Assembly (NCBI GenBank): GCA_037179385.1
Contig: CM074188.1
Coordinates: 17,625,318 to 17,689,317 of the forward strand
Reading direction: 5' to 3'
Length of the DNA: 64,000 nucleotides
Source of the DNA: Holothuria scabra
Taxonomy: Eukaryota > Echinodermata > Holothuroidea > Aspidochirotida > Holothuriidae
The notes beneath the pieces were generated by a model. The model was not told the origin of the DNA, made no database searches, and was given only the letters and a program-made list of their open reading frames with translations. The translations under genes were made by a program, and so were the position numbers. Shown in pieces: positions 1-8,982 of this stretch. Numbering within the stretch: the stretch's first letter is position 1; each line of letters starts with the position of its first letter.

Positions 1-877
1 ACCCGTCAATCTTTAGTATGCTCACAAACCCAGCTGACTCGACCTGAGCGTGCTCACTTGCCAATCTCCAGTACGCTGATTAACTCAGCCGGCTCAACCC
101 GAGCGTGCTCACCGGCTAATCGTCAGTATACTCACAACCTAGGCAGGTGTCCCGGGACTATCTCTGGGTACAGGGGGGCAGGAATCAGCAGTTGATGCCC
201 CGTTTATTGTTGGAAATTCCTTAACATTTGTCTTGGGGGTTTACCAGAATCTTATGGCCTTAGATCTCGGCCTAATATCTTCTTTTATGCTGTTGTTCAA
301 CGATGTAGTCCAACACCCAGTCCTAGAAGCTTATCCTAGTCCACAGTTACACCATTTTAGTCAGGGTAAGGCTCTCGAGTAGCATACATTAGCCCTCAAA
401 GACAAAAGCAGTAATTGGGAGGTTTCATTAACTTCAGTAGTTGTTACCTTGTATATATGCTCGTAGGCCTAGGCTTATAGCCTAAGCTTCACGTTACCTA
501 CGCTATTGTAGCCAGCGTAGGCGGGACCCTAAGTATTACAGTCGGTTATTAACAACTTTTACAGCTTTACCCTTAAAATCTCCTGACTAGGTATCCTTAA
601 CTTCTAATAATAATGTAGCAAACTCCTCACCCAACGTTCTTCCCGAAAGGAAACGTCTCAAGGCCGTTATTTCTCACTACGGATCTCCCACTGCTCCTCG
701 CCTTCCTTCTTCAAGGTACAACAACTCAGACTGTATCTGCCGCGCACAGCATGTCCACATGTGTTTCTCGCAGGCCGGATGTCACGTGGCTCGTGGAGGC
801 GCGGGAGAACTACTCTGCTGTTTAAACTGACATGGCGCCACCTCTCGGGAACCGAAGCCACCCACAGCTACGTTACA
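1..877 (-). repeat. 3' LTR of the Ty3/Gypsy element, truncated by window edge
   Basis: Bases 1-877 match 8106-8982 at a constant offset of 8105 with no indel or mismatch seen on reading. The LTR ends in CGTTACA at 871-877. On the coding strand the LTR starts TGTAACG just after the purine-rich tract at 878-890. A reverse-strand AATAAA (203-208) is shared with the other copy. The outer 606 bp are missing. Confidence 0.93.
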
Positions 878-890
878 CTACCCCCTCCTT
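878..890 (-). other. Polypurine tract
   Basis: On the minus strand this reads AAGGAGGGGGTAG and abuts the TGTAACG that opens the 3' LTR. This is the expected position and composition of the plus-strand DNA priming site of an LTR retroelement. Confidence 0.8.
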
Positions 891-1052
891 AGCTTATGCG
901 TCCCGCATAATCTTCGACTCAAAGAAAAACAAAAGGAGAACTTCTTCTGTACAGGTAACACTTGTTTATTAACAACTTTTAGGAAAGTACACATCAGAAA
1001 AACGGTGGCCTTCACCTTTGTCTATTTACAAACTAACTCAAGTAAAGTACGG

Positions 1053-1916
1053 TTACTCAGGAATGGCGGTAAACTTCTTTTCTTCAACTTCAAAGACCCT
1101 GCCATCTGGATACACAACACGTTTTGTGGTTGTAATAAGTCTGAGTCCATCCGTCAGCAGGTATGAAGTACTTCGGTAGGATTCTCTAGTCCCAGGTAAT
1201 CCAACTTCATCTCTTTCCGCCTTTTCAATTTCTCTCTCGGCTGTTGCAGAACGTTCTTCCAGTGGCGAACCTCGATCCAGAAGTTTCTGAAGAGACGGCC
1301 ATGTAGGACTTCTCTGAACCCTGGGTGGGGTGGGATGAATCACAGCCATGGGAGTCTTGCCCGCTTGTTCTGCCCTCTCGTTTTCAGTTGATTCTATGTC
1401 CATGTCATTAACTTCCTTTTCATGCCCTTTCGCAACATTTTCTGATTGTTTCGTCAGTTTATCTCTACTTGACCTTTCTGCCCCCAACTCCTTAGATGTG
1501 TGACTGGACTCCCCCTGAGTGGTTACTGTACCATCAACCTTTGCCTTCTTTCGCTCGCCCGTGGTTTGGTGACATTTCCGTTTTCGGTCGTCACAAGTTT
1601 TCTTTGGCCTTTCAGCTGTGCCCTCCTCCCTTACGTTCGGTGCCACCACTGACCTGACTGTACCCCTTCCGCGACACTCTTCGGGTTCTTTTTCACGCTT
1701 TCTTCGTTTTTCCTCTCCTCTTCCTCTGCACTGTTTTTCATGCTTGATCGTGTCTGATTTCCTAGGGCTGCTGAAGTCGTGGCAGACCTGGCATCGAAAC
1801 ATCCTGTGCCCATGCTGGTACTCGGCATGGTTCCTCATATCCTGTAAGTCATAGAACCGGCGAGGGCATTCGGAACACTTATACTCCACAACAAACAATG
1901 TCCTGTTCCCACTCAT
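1053..1916 (-). CDS. ORF3: zinc-finger protein of the Ty3/Gypsy element
   Basis: This is a third element ORF of 287 residues from the Met at 1916; the frame stays open to another Met at 1967. It lies between pol and the 3' LTR, where env would sit. It has no signal peptide or membrane segment, so it is not an envelope. Near the N-terminus are two zinc fingers: C14-x2-C17-x12-H30-x4-H35 (C2H2) and C42-x2-C45-x13-H59-x3-C63 (C2HC). A long charged, low-complexity middle with basic clusters (KRRKREKE, DRKRK, ERKKAK) follows, typical of nuclear localisation. The last 40 residues are more ordered, with VVYPDGRVFEVEEKK. I chose the Met at 1916 because a strong splice acceptor lies five bases upstream, so the first in-frame ATG of a spliced message would be this one. 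A nucleic-acid-binding role is inferred; I do not recognise the family. Confidence 0.8.
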   Translation of the reverse strand: MSGNRTLFVVEYKCSECPRRFYDLQDMRNHAEYQHGHRMFRCQVCHDFSSPRKSDTIKHEKQCRGRGEEKRRKREKEPEECRGRGTVRSVVAPNVREEGTAERPKKTCDDRKRKCHQTTGERKKAKVDGTVTTQGESSHTSKELGAERSSRDKLTKQSENVAKGHEKEVNDMDIESTENERAEQAGKTPMAVIHPTPPRVQRSPTWPSLQKLLDRGSPLEERSATAEREIEKAERDEVGLPGTRESYRSTSYLLTDGLRLITTTKRVVYPDGRVFEVEEKKFTAIPE

Positions 1917-1920
1917 CTTC

Positions 1921-1945
1921 CTGCAAAACGAGAAAGAAAGACAAA
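1921..1945 (-). other. Predicted splice acceptor for subgenomic ORF3 mRNA
   Basis: The minus strand reads CTTTCTTTCTCGTTTTGCAG and then GAAG-ATG, so a pyrimidine tract and CAG end five bases before the ORF3 start codon. This suggests ORF3 is expressed from a spliced message, as env is in retroviruses and errantiviruses. I did not identify the donor with confidence; several GTAA-containing sites lie in the 5' LTR. Confidence 0.55.
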
Positions 1946-2111
1946 CTTGAGTGAACGCATTCACCATCTCGCGTTGACTAGAAAATTAAGGGGCTAAAAA
2001 AGCCTCAAACACCATATAAAAACTATATACAAAGGAAAGAACACGGAGACGTCATCTTTACTCAACGTTGACATCTATTTATTTACATATTTACACAGGT
2101 GACATTCAATT

Positions 2112-5100
2112 CTAACTGAACCCGTATCTCTGGGGTTCTTTTCGTTCCCTCTTCGGCCTTTGTGAGCGCTGCGAAGAAGACGGCTCCTCGCTCTCCTTTG
2201 CTTTATGGGCTTCCGTCTCTTTCGTTGATGCTGTTGGGCTGACCGTGTCTCTACCTCCATTTGAGTCCTCATTTTGTTCACGAATACGTGCGTTTTCTCG
2301 ACTTGGCTTATTATTCTCTTCTGAATTTTCATTCACAACAGTAGTCTTTTTCTCAAGAAAGGACTTCACCCAAGGTACTTCTTCTCCTAGATAGGGACGC
2401 AATCGGTTGTAGTGGATGAGCTTCGGCTTCTTCTGGGGTCCCATTATTACTCGAAATAATACGTCGTTGATTCTTTTCAGAACTAAACCCGGGCCCTGCC
2501 AAGGGCGGTGAAGTTTTGAAGTGGTGCCCTTCTTTACCACCGGGGAATGCACAAGAACCAGATCTCCTCGTTCATACGTTTGTTCTGAAGCTTTGCGATT
2601 AATTCGAAATGACTGTCTGTCGGTGGCCACTTTCAGATGTTCGCGTGCCTGCGTATGCATCTTCCTGATCTTTTCTTCTAACTTAGAAATGTACTCAGGG
2701 TAATCGGTTACTGTCTCTTTTTCGATCACCGGTACAATCACATCGAGTGGGGTTTTCAACACCCTGCCGTACATTAACTCTGCCGGTGAAAATCCAGTTG
2801 TCTCATGGATAGCGGTATTGTAGGCCATAGAAAGATATGGCAACCACGTGTCCCAGTCCTTCTGACTTGTATCCACCACAGATGACAACATACTCTCAAG
2901 GGTGCGGTTGAAGCGCTCAATCATCCCGTCTGATTGAGGATGGTATGCAGTAGTTCTAGTCTTCCGGATCTGGAGCAACTCACACATTCCCTGGAACACA
3001 TCTGATTCGAACTGTCGTCCCTGGTCCGAATGGAGCTCGTCGGGAATACCGAACTTGCATACGAACTCTTCAACCAATGCTTTCGCCACTGTAACTGCCT
3101 CTTGGTTAGGGACTGCTATGGCCTCCGTCCATTTGGAGAAGTAGTCTCCGATGACTAGGATGTACTTGTTTCCTTGTGGGGTCACTGGTAATGGACCAAG
3201 GATGTCCAATGCAACTCTTTGCAGTGGCTCACCTGAAAGATACTGAGTCATTTTTGCCTTCCTGTTAGAGTGAGACCCTCTTTTGGTAATGCACACTTTG
3301 CACCGCTTACACCATCTCTCGACATCTCTTGACATGCCACTCCAATATGCCCTTTCCTTTATCCTTCCTGTCGTTTTCTTCACCATCAAATGTCCTGAAA
3401 GAGGATGCACATGAGCTGCTTCCCAAATATCTTTCTTCATCTCCTCTGGAGTCACAAGCTGCACAGTTATCTTTTCACCAGTTGGTGACTCGAATCTGCG
3501 GTAAAGTATGTCATTCTGTAAAACAAGACTGTCCCACTGCGACCAATAATTCTGAAGGGTTCTGCTACCTCCTGAAATGCTTTCCCAAGGTGGTCGCTCC
3601 TTCAACCGCTTCGCATCCAGTATTGGGCTAATGTCTGGGTCTGCTGCTTGTAACCTCCTCAGTTCTTCGTTGGACCTCTCAGTTACCCAGCTTTTCTCTG
3701 GCACACTTGGGGCTTTGTTCTCATCCGCCCCATTTGTTAAAGAGTTACAAGTCATTAACGGTGTATTTGGAGTAGTTTCACCCTGTTTGGCCGACTTCAA
3801 AGCTCTCTCAGCATCATGCTCTTCTTCTCTATCGCAGTGGCGGCAATCCTCACACGGTCGTCTAGACAAACTGTCAGCATTATTGTGAATTCTTCCTGCT
3901 CTATGCTCTATTGTGAAGTCGTAGGTTCCAAGCGTCTCCAACCAGCGTGCCACTTGGCCCTCTGGGTAGCGAAAGTTCAGGAGCCAACGAAGAGCTCCAT
4001 GGTCAGTCCTGACGTTGAATTTCCTTCCATAGAGGTAATGGTGAAACCATTTCACGCCTGCTACAATGGCCAAAAGTTCCTTCCTGGTTACACAATACCT
4101 TCTTTCTGCTTTGGTGAGGGTCCTACTGTAATAACCGATGACGTGTTCTTCTCCGTTTTGAATTTGTGAAAGAACTGCTCCTATTCCATGATTACTTGCA
4201 TCTGTGTCTAGAATGAAGGGATCACTCCTGGTGGGGTAGCTAAGGACAGGTGCGGTGGTGAGCCGTTTCTTCAGTTCACAAAAAGATTCCTCACACTGAT
4301 CACTCCAATGGAATACTCTACCTGATTCTGTGAGCCTGTGTAAAGGTTTAGCGATCGAACTAAAATTCTTGATAAAGCGTCTGTAGTAGCCACAGAGACC
4401 GATAAATTTACGAACTTCATGCACGTCTCTGGGGCTGGGCCATGTGGATACTGCCTCGATTTTAGTTGGGTCAGTGTGAATTCCATCTGAATTGACGACG
4501 TGTCCCAAAAATGTTACTTTTCTTTTGAACAGCTGGCACTTCTTAGGAGATAACTTCAACCCTGCCTCGCTCAAGCTCTTGATAACTTCCCCAAGTCTGC
4601 TAAGATGTTCTTCAAACGTTTTCCCGTGGACTATGACATCATCCAGGTACACCAGACAGCTTTCCCACTTAAGCCCTCCAAGGACTCGATCCATGAGACG
4701 TTCAAATGTCGCTGGGGCATTGCAAAGCCCGAACGGCATCACTTTGAACTGAAAGAGCCCTTCGTGGGTGGAAAATGCAGTCTTAGGGCGATCCTGTGGC
4801 TCCACCTCTATCTGCCAATACCCGCTTGCTAAGTCTAGCGTAGAGAACCACGCAGCACCACTGAGTTTATCTAAGGTGTCATCAATTCTTGGAAGCGGGT
4901 AAGAGTCTTTGACAGTCACGTCATTCACCTTTCTATAATCCACGCAAAAACGTAAACTTCCATCCTTTTTCCTCACAAGGACAATGGGGGAGGACCATGG
5001 ACTGAAAGATGGCTCGATGACGTCATGCGACAACATCTCCTTGATTTCCTTGGAAGCTTCCTCCTGTTTGTGCAAAGGCAGCCTTCTTGCTTGCTGGCGT

Positions 5101-6101
5101 ATTGGCGGATGGTCTCCTGTGTTTATACTGTGTTTGTCAAGGTTTGTCCTCCCGAGGTCCCCTGCACCCTTGGCAAATGCCCCTTGCCACTTGTGCAAAA
5201 ACGTCTTGACCTCATCCTTCTGAGCATTATCCAACTCCTCTGTACAAGTACCAAACAACTTTTCCAGGTGTGTGGGGAACAATCCCGTTCCCTTGTGAAG
5301 ATCCTCGGTGGCGTCAACCGCACCACCTCCGGAAGAAACCTCTTCCACTCCTTCACACTCACCCACAGTCGTACCCCGGTACACTGTCACAGGGTCATCA
5401 CTCAGATTGACAAGCCTTACAGGGACGGCCCCCTGTTCTACATCTATTACGCAGCGAGCAACCAAGACACCTTTCTTCCCAAAAAGTGAATTCGACGGAT
5501 TCATCATCTTCACTCCCTCTGCACCAGTCTCTTGCAAGTCCTTCACATTTCCAGCAATTAGCACCTCTGATTGGGCTGGCAGAACTATCGTCTCTGAGGC
5601 AACAATACGGCAACAACTTCCATTTGTTTTTATTTTGTCATCACTGGGTCTCACTTCATTCTCCCCGTCGTCTTCGATTGTAACTTGGCCCTTTCTCGCA
5701 TAGATAACGCAGTCATGCTGTCTCAGGAAATCTAGTCCTAGTATACAATCCGGACCTAAATCTGCTACCCAGAACATGTGTCTCCTTTTCCTGCCACCAA
5801 CCTTAATTTCCATCTCTGCTTTGCCATGAACAGGTACACTTTTCCCGTCAGCGAGTATCATGCACAACCCGTCCTGTTCTAGTTGAGGCCTATACTCGCT
5901 GGGAAGACTGAAAAACACACCCGCATGAAGAAGTGAAATGTTGGCGCCAGTATCCACCAAAGACGACACGTCTTTTCCTCCAACTTTGCAGCTCAGGTAA
6001 ATTCCATCCTTTTCAAGCCCGGGTAAACCATTAAGCACTGCTATGCAAGTGGGTCCAAGATCTACTGTCGAAGAGCGACCCCCATCTCCGACTCTTGGCC
6101 G
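2112..6101 (-). CDS. pol: Pol polyprotein (protease, RT, RNase H, integrase)
   Basis: Numbering is from a GTG at 6038 (1308 residues), but that is not a real start: the frame is open back to 6116 with no ATG, so Pol should be made by -1 frameshifting from Gag at 6101-6107. The protease has DTGA at 29-32 and a downstream ILGLDFL flap-side motif. Reverse transcriptase spans about 310-560, with LDLASGYWQI, MPFGLCNAP and the catalytic YLDD at 464-467. RNase H has D613 in DTDAS and D722 in NNADSLSR. Integrase has an H-H-C-C zinc-binding region at about 876-916 and a DDE triad at D945, D1005 and E1041 with 35 residues between the last two. A GPG variant of the GPY/F motif lies near 1182-1184. The tail after 1235 is charged and low in complexity. 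All catalytic residues are present and no frame breaks were seen. Confidence 0.95.
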   Translation of the reverse strand, partial: RPRVGDGGRSSTVDLGPTCIAVLNGLPGLEKDGIYLSCKVGGKDVSSLVDTGANISLLHAGVFFSLPSEYRPQLEQDGLCMILADGKSVPVHGKAEMEIKVGGRKRRHMFWVADLGPDCILGLDFLRQHDCVIYARKGQVTIEDDGENEVRPSDDKIKTNGSCCRIVASETIVLPAQSEVLIAGNVKDLQETGAEGVKMMNPSNSLFGKKGVLVARCVIDVEQGAVPVRLVNLSDDPVTVYRGTTVGECEGVEEVSSGGGAVDATEDLHKGTGLFPTHLEKLFGTCTEELDNAQKDEVKTFLHKWQGAFAKGAGDLGRTNLDKHSINTGDHPPIRQQARRLPLHKQEEASKEIKEMLSHDVIEPSFSPWSSPIVLVRKKDGSLRFCVDYRKVNDVTVKDSYPLPRIDDTLDKLSGAAWFSTLDLASGYWQIEVEPQDRPKTAFSTHEGLFQFKVMPFGLCNAPATFERLMDRVLGGLKWESCLVYLDDVIVHGKTFEEHLSRLGEVIKSLSEAGLKLSPKKCQLFKRKVTFLGHVVNSDGIHTDPTKIEAVSTWPSPRDVHEVRKFIGLCGYYRRFIKNFSSIAKPLHRLTESGRVFHWSDQCEESFCELKKRLTTAPVLSYPTRSDPFILDTDASNHGIGAVLSQIQNGEEHVIGYYSRTLTKAERRYCVTRKELLAIVAGVKWFHHYLYGRKFNVRTDHGALRWLLNFRYPEGQVARWLETLGTYDFTIEHRAGRIHNNADSLSRRPCEDCRHCDREEEHDAERALKSAKQGETTPNTPLMTCNSLTNGADENKAPSVPEKSWVTERSNEELRRLQAADPDISPILDAKRLKERPPWESISGGSRTLQNYWSQWDSLVLQNDILYRRFESPTGEKITVQLVTPEEMKKDIWEAAHVHPLSGHLMVKKTTGRIKERAYWSGMSRDVERWCKRCKVCITKRGSHSNRKAKMTQYLSGEPLQRVALDILGPLPVTPQGNKYILVIGDYFSKWTEAIAVPNQEAVTVAKALVEEFVCKFGIPDELHSDQGRQFESDVFQGMCELLQIRKTRTTAYHPQSDGMIERFNRTLESMLSSVVDTSQKDWDTWLPYLSMAYNTAIHETTGFSPAELMYGRVLKTPLDVIVPVIEKETVTDYPEYISKLEEKIRKMHTQAREHLKVATDRQSFRINRKASEQTYERGDLVLVHSPVVKKGTTSKLHRPWQGPGLVLKRINDVLFRVIMGPQKKPKLIHYNRLRPYLGEEVPWVKSFLEKKTTVVNENSEENNKPSRENARIREQNEDSNGGRDTVSPTASTKETEAHKAKESEEPSSSQRSQRPKRERKEPQRYGFS

Positions 6102-6107
6102 TTTCCC
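6055..6107 (-). other. Gag-Pol -1 ribosomal frameshift site with downstream stem
   Basis: At 6107-6101 the minus strand reads GGGAAAC, a canonical X-XXY-YYZ heptamer in register with the gag frame (TCG GGA AAC). A -1 slip continues as CGG CCA AGA into the pol frame, which is open from 6116, while gag stops at TAG 6064-6062. The frames overlap by about 55 bases. Downstream, CCAAGA (6098-6093) can pair with TCTTGG (6060-6055) and GTCG (6092-6089) with CGAC (6070-6067); alternatively AAGAG-CG pairs with CGCTCTT. The short spacer is a weak point. Confidence 0.75.
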
Positions 6108-7441
6108 GACGTTGTTTCACTCTGTTTTGCCGTAGTAACCTTTTCTGGGCAATTCCTCTTCACATGGCCTGGTTTTCTGCACTTGAAACATATTGGGGCA
6201 CCTTCCTCAGTATACGATGGCTCCCCGTTTGATGTTTTGGATCTCGGCGGCCATTTTCCTTGTCTTCCTTGACTGCCATACTGTCTTTTCTCGTCCTTCA
6301 TAAGCTGTAAATCACTCCGTATAGCTTTCAGTTCTGAGTGCAACTCAGCCATTGACAATTGGCATTGTATTATTTCCTCTGCTGCAGTCCTTGTTGGCTC
6401 CTTAGTCTCCTCAGTCTCGCTCTGCCTGACTCTACCTTCTGTTGCCCGGACCACTCTCTTTCCTGGGAAATTCTTTTGCTTTTCGGCCGTGTGAAATGCT
6501 TCAATTTCAAGGGCACTTTTCAGGGCATCTTCCAGGGTCTCAGGTCTCATCTTATACACTCCCAAACGGAGGTCTGGGTCATCCAAAGCATCAAGGAAAT
6601 GATCCTTGGAAAGAAACTTCAACAGCTGAGGTGGAGCTGACGGGTATGCTCGCCTGGCTAGTCTCCTAACCTCCAGTGCAAGCTGGGGAAGAGTTTCTTC
6701 TTTCCTTCGCATCCGGTTCTTCAACTGTATCCGGAATATCTCAGTTTGATGGGAGGGGTTGAACCTTCGGGACAATGCTTCGATCAACAACGGGTAGTTC
6801 CTACGAGATTCTGCATCCAGATCAGCTAGCACGGCTCGTGCATCTCCCTTGAGGCTAGCCGCCAAGCACATCGCCATCACACCCTTGCTCCAACCGTGGA
6901 GTTCAGCAACTACCTCAAATTGGACTTGATAGTCCTCCCACGAAGTGCTACCATCGTAAATGCCTGGGCGAATCCCATAGATGCCTGAAAGTCCTGGCTT
7001 ATTGTTGCTGGTACCCCGTTCCATCTGACCTGTCTCGTAATGTTTTGCGGGGGAAACTTCTCGTGGAGTATTTGGTCTTCTGGACTCAAGAGGCCGGCTC
7101 TGTTCTCTGCCTTCGTACCATTCTAATCTCAGATCACTTCTAAAGGGGTTGGTTGGTGACAGTTCCGCCCTTTGTTGAATTCCACCCACGTTACTCCATG
7201 GGCTGCCTTTGCTAACTGACTGAACAGGGGATTTGACGTTTTCACCAGACGGGCTGGTCCTCTCCTCGGGAAGAGCACTTTCACGCAGGAGGTCCCTTCC
7301 TCTCCCTTCAGTATACTGAGATGGTGTTAGGTCAATCAGGTTCTCGCACCACTCATCTGAAACAATCCAATCTCTCTCCATGTCTCTGGGACCCCTGAAA
7401 TCATCATCAAAATATTCTCCACTTCTTGCTGGGGCCTCCAT
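6062..7441 (-). CDS. gag: Gag polyprotein with CCHC zinc knuckle
   Basis: This is the structural protein of the retroelement, 459 residues from the ATG at 7441, 59 bases inside the 5' LTR. The central part (about residues 150-310) has the helical, W- and R-rich look of a Ty3-type capsid (for example WEDYQVQFEVVAELHGW). A classic C-x2-C-x4-H-x4-C nucleocapsid knuckle is at C418-C431 (CFKCRKPGHVKRNC). The protein stops at TAG 6064, just after the frameshift heptamer, so most ribosomes make Gag and some make Gag-Pol. No internal stops or frame breaks were seen. Confidence 0.93.
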   Translation of the reverse strand: MEAPARSGEYFDDDFRGPRDMERDWIVSDEWCENLIDLTPSQYTEGRGRDLLRESALPEERTSPSGENVKSPVQSVSKGSPWSNVGGIQQRAELSPTNPFRSDLRLEWYEGREQSRPLESRRPNTPREVSPAKHYETGQMERGTSNNKPGLSGIYGIRPGIYDGSTSWEDYQVQFEVVAELHGWSKGVMAMCLAASLKGDARAVLADLDAESRRNYPLLIEALSRRFNPSHQTEIFRIQLKNRMRRKEETLPQLALEVRRLARRAYPSAPPQLLKFLSKDHFLDALDDPDLRLGVYKMRPETLEDALKSALEIEAFHTAEKQKNFPGKRVVRATEGRVRQSETEETKEPTRTAAEEIIQCQLSMAELHSELKAIRSDLQLMKDEKRQYGSQGRQGKWPPRSKTSNGEPSYTEEGAPICFKCRKPGHVKRNCPEKVTTAKQSETTSGNGQESEMGVALRQ

Positions 7442-7479
7442 TTCTGCGTACTCAGGACTGCTTCCTTTGAAATAAGCCT

Positions 7480-7497
7480 ATCCCACCGCTGCCACCA
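7480..7497 (-). other. Primer binding site, complementary to tRNA-Leu
   Basis: The plus strand reads ATCCCACCGCTGCCACCA, which is the 3' acceptor end (with CCA) of animal tRNA-Leu of the AAG/TAG type as I remember it. On the element's own strand this is its complement, beginning TGGTGGCAGC two bases inside the LTR. All 18 bases match, supporting tRNA-Leu as the primer for minus-strand DNA synthesis. Confidence 0.85.
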
Positions 7498-7499
7498 GT

Positions 7500-8982
7500 T
7501 GTAACGCGGGCCCCGCGTCGAGTTCCAAGGGATAGGCTTATTCTGTTTAAGAAACACTAAAGAGAACTGTGAGAAGAGATTAGAAGGCACAATGCGAAAA
7601 TAGGAGAGAAAACCAGCAAATTTAAGGTTCAAAAGTAATCTGTTTCCTTCTTATTAAAATTACATGTCAGAATTACAAATGTACAAATGATTATGGCGAT
7701 ATGATTAAACGAATTATGTAGAAATGGTACTTGGACCTCCAAGTCAGCTCAGCTATCACACTGCAGGCCTTAACCCTGGAAACATACTCCAGTACACACC
7801 GAATTCCCCAAAGCTCGCTGATCACCAGTCCTTCAGCATGCTGAGAAACTCCGCTGCCTCAACCCGAGCGCGCTCATCCACCAGTCTTCAGTGCAGCTCC
7901 CTACTGTGTCTAACACAGCCGGCTCAACCACAGCGGGCCCAACTGCCGATGTTTTGTACGCTGACCACCTAAGCTGGCTCAACCTGGGTGTGCTCTTCCG
8001 CCAGTCTTCAGTACGCTGACCACCTAAGCTAGCTCAACCAGGGCGTGCTCACTTGCCGATCTTCAGTATGCTCACAAACCCAGCTGACTCGACCTGAGCG
8101 TGCTCACCCGTCAATCTTTAGTATGCTCACAAACCCAGCTGACTCGACCTGAGCGTGCTCACTTGCCAATCTCCAGTACGCTGATTAACTCAGCCGGCTC
8201 AACCCGAGCGTGCTCACCGGCTAATCGTCAGTATACTCACAACCTAGGCAGGTGTCCCGGGACTATCTCTGGGTACAGGGGGGCAGGAATCAGCAGTTGA
8301 TGCCCCGTTTATTGTTGGAAATTCCTTAACATTTGTCTTGGGGGTTTACCAGAATCTTATGGCCTTAGATCTCGGCCTAATATCTTCTTTTATGCTGTTG
8401 TTCAACGATGTAGTCCAACACCCAGTCCTAGAAGCTTATCCTAGTCCACAGTTACACCATTTTAGTCAGGGTAAGGCTCTCGAGTAGCATACATTAGCCC
8501 TCAAAGACAAAAGCAGTAATTGGGAGGTTTCATTAACTTCAGTAGTTGTTACCTTGTATATATGCTCGTAGGCCTAGGCTTATAGCCTAAGCTTCACGTT
8601 ACCTACGCTATTGTAGCCAGCGTAGGCGGGACCCTAAGTATTACAGTCGGTTATTAACAACTTTTACAGCTTTACCCTTAAAATCTCCTGACTAGGTATC
8701 CTTAACTTCTAATAATAATGTAGCAAACTCCTCACCCAACGTTCTTCCCGAAAGGAAACGTCTCAAGGCCGTTATTTCTCACTACGGATCTCCCACTGCT
8801 CCTCGCCTTCCTTCTTCAAGGTACAACAACTCAGACTGTATCTGCCGCGCACAGCATGTCCACATGTGTTTCTCGCAGGCCGGATGTCACGTGGCTCGTG
8901 GAGGCGCGGGAGAACTACTCTGCTGTTTAAACTGACATGGCGCCACCTCTCGGGAACCGAAGCCACCCACAGCTACGTTACA
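7500..8982 (-). repeat. 5' LTR of the Ty3/Gypsy element, complete (1483 bp)
   Basis: The LTR is bounded by TGTAACG (7500-7506) and its exact inverse CGTTACA (8976-8982). Read on the minus strand it has a TATATA-like box at 8557-8563 and an AATAAA at 8308-8313, so U3 is probably 8982 to about 8530 and R about 8530 to 8290. The rest would be a long U5 containing a 55-bp tandem repeat. The U3/R/U5 boundaries are inferred. 1483 bp is long for this group. Confidence 0.93.
7815..8245 (-). repeat. 55-bp tandem repeats inside the LTR
   Basis: A recurring block, TGCTCAC-N-(15)-CAGTAYGCTSA...GGCTCAACC, starts at 7991, 8046, 8101, 8156 and 8211, exactly 55 bp apart. Diverged units reach back to about 7815, giving about seven to eight units. 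The 3' LTR copy begins within this array, at 1-140. Confidence 0.85.

Larger units (their letters stand above)
1..8982 (-). mobile_element. Ty3/Gypsy LTR retrotransposon, nearly complete
   Basis: The element runs on the minus strand: 5' LTR (7500-8982), primer binding site, gag, pol, a third ORF, polypurine tract, and a 3' LTR truncated by the window start. With two full 1483-bp LTRs it would be about 9588 bp, so about 606 bp lie outside the window. Pol domain order (protease, reverse transcriptase, RNase H, integrase) is that of Ty3/Gypsy (Metaviridae), not Copia. The shared 877 bases of the two LTRs read as identical, and gag, pol and ORF3 are all open, which indicates a recent and possibly still competent insertion. 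The target-site duplication cannot be tested because the left end lies outside the window; the right flank begins AATGT at 8983. Confidence 0.95.

Noticed and set aside
667..861. 64-residue minus-strand frame, repeated at 8772-8966
   Set aside because: It is the same LTR sequence in both LTR copies, lies in the presumed U3, and has no recognisable domain.
2075..2332. 85-residue minus-strand frame overlapping the end of pol
   Set aside because: Basic low-complexity shadow of the charged pol C-terminus in another frame; no start or splice context.
5025..5489. 154-residue plus-strand frame inside pol
   Set aside because: Antisense shadow of the protease region; pol is clearly coding on the other strand.
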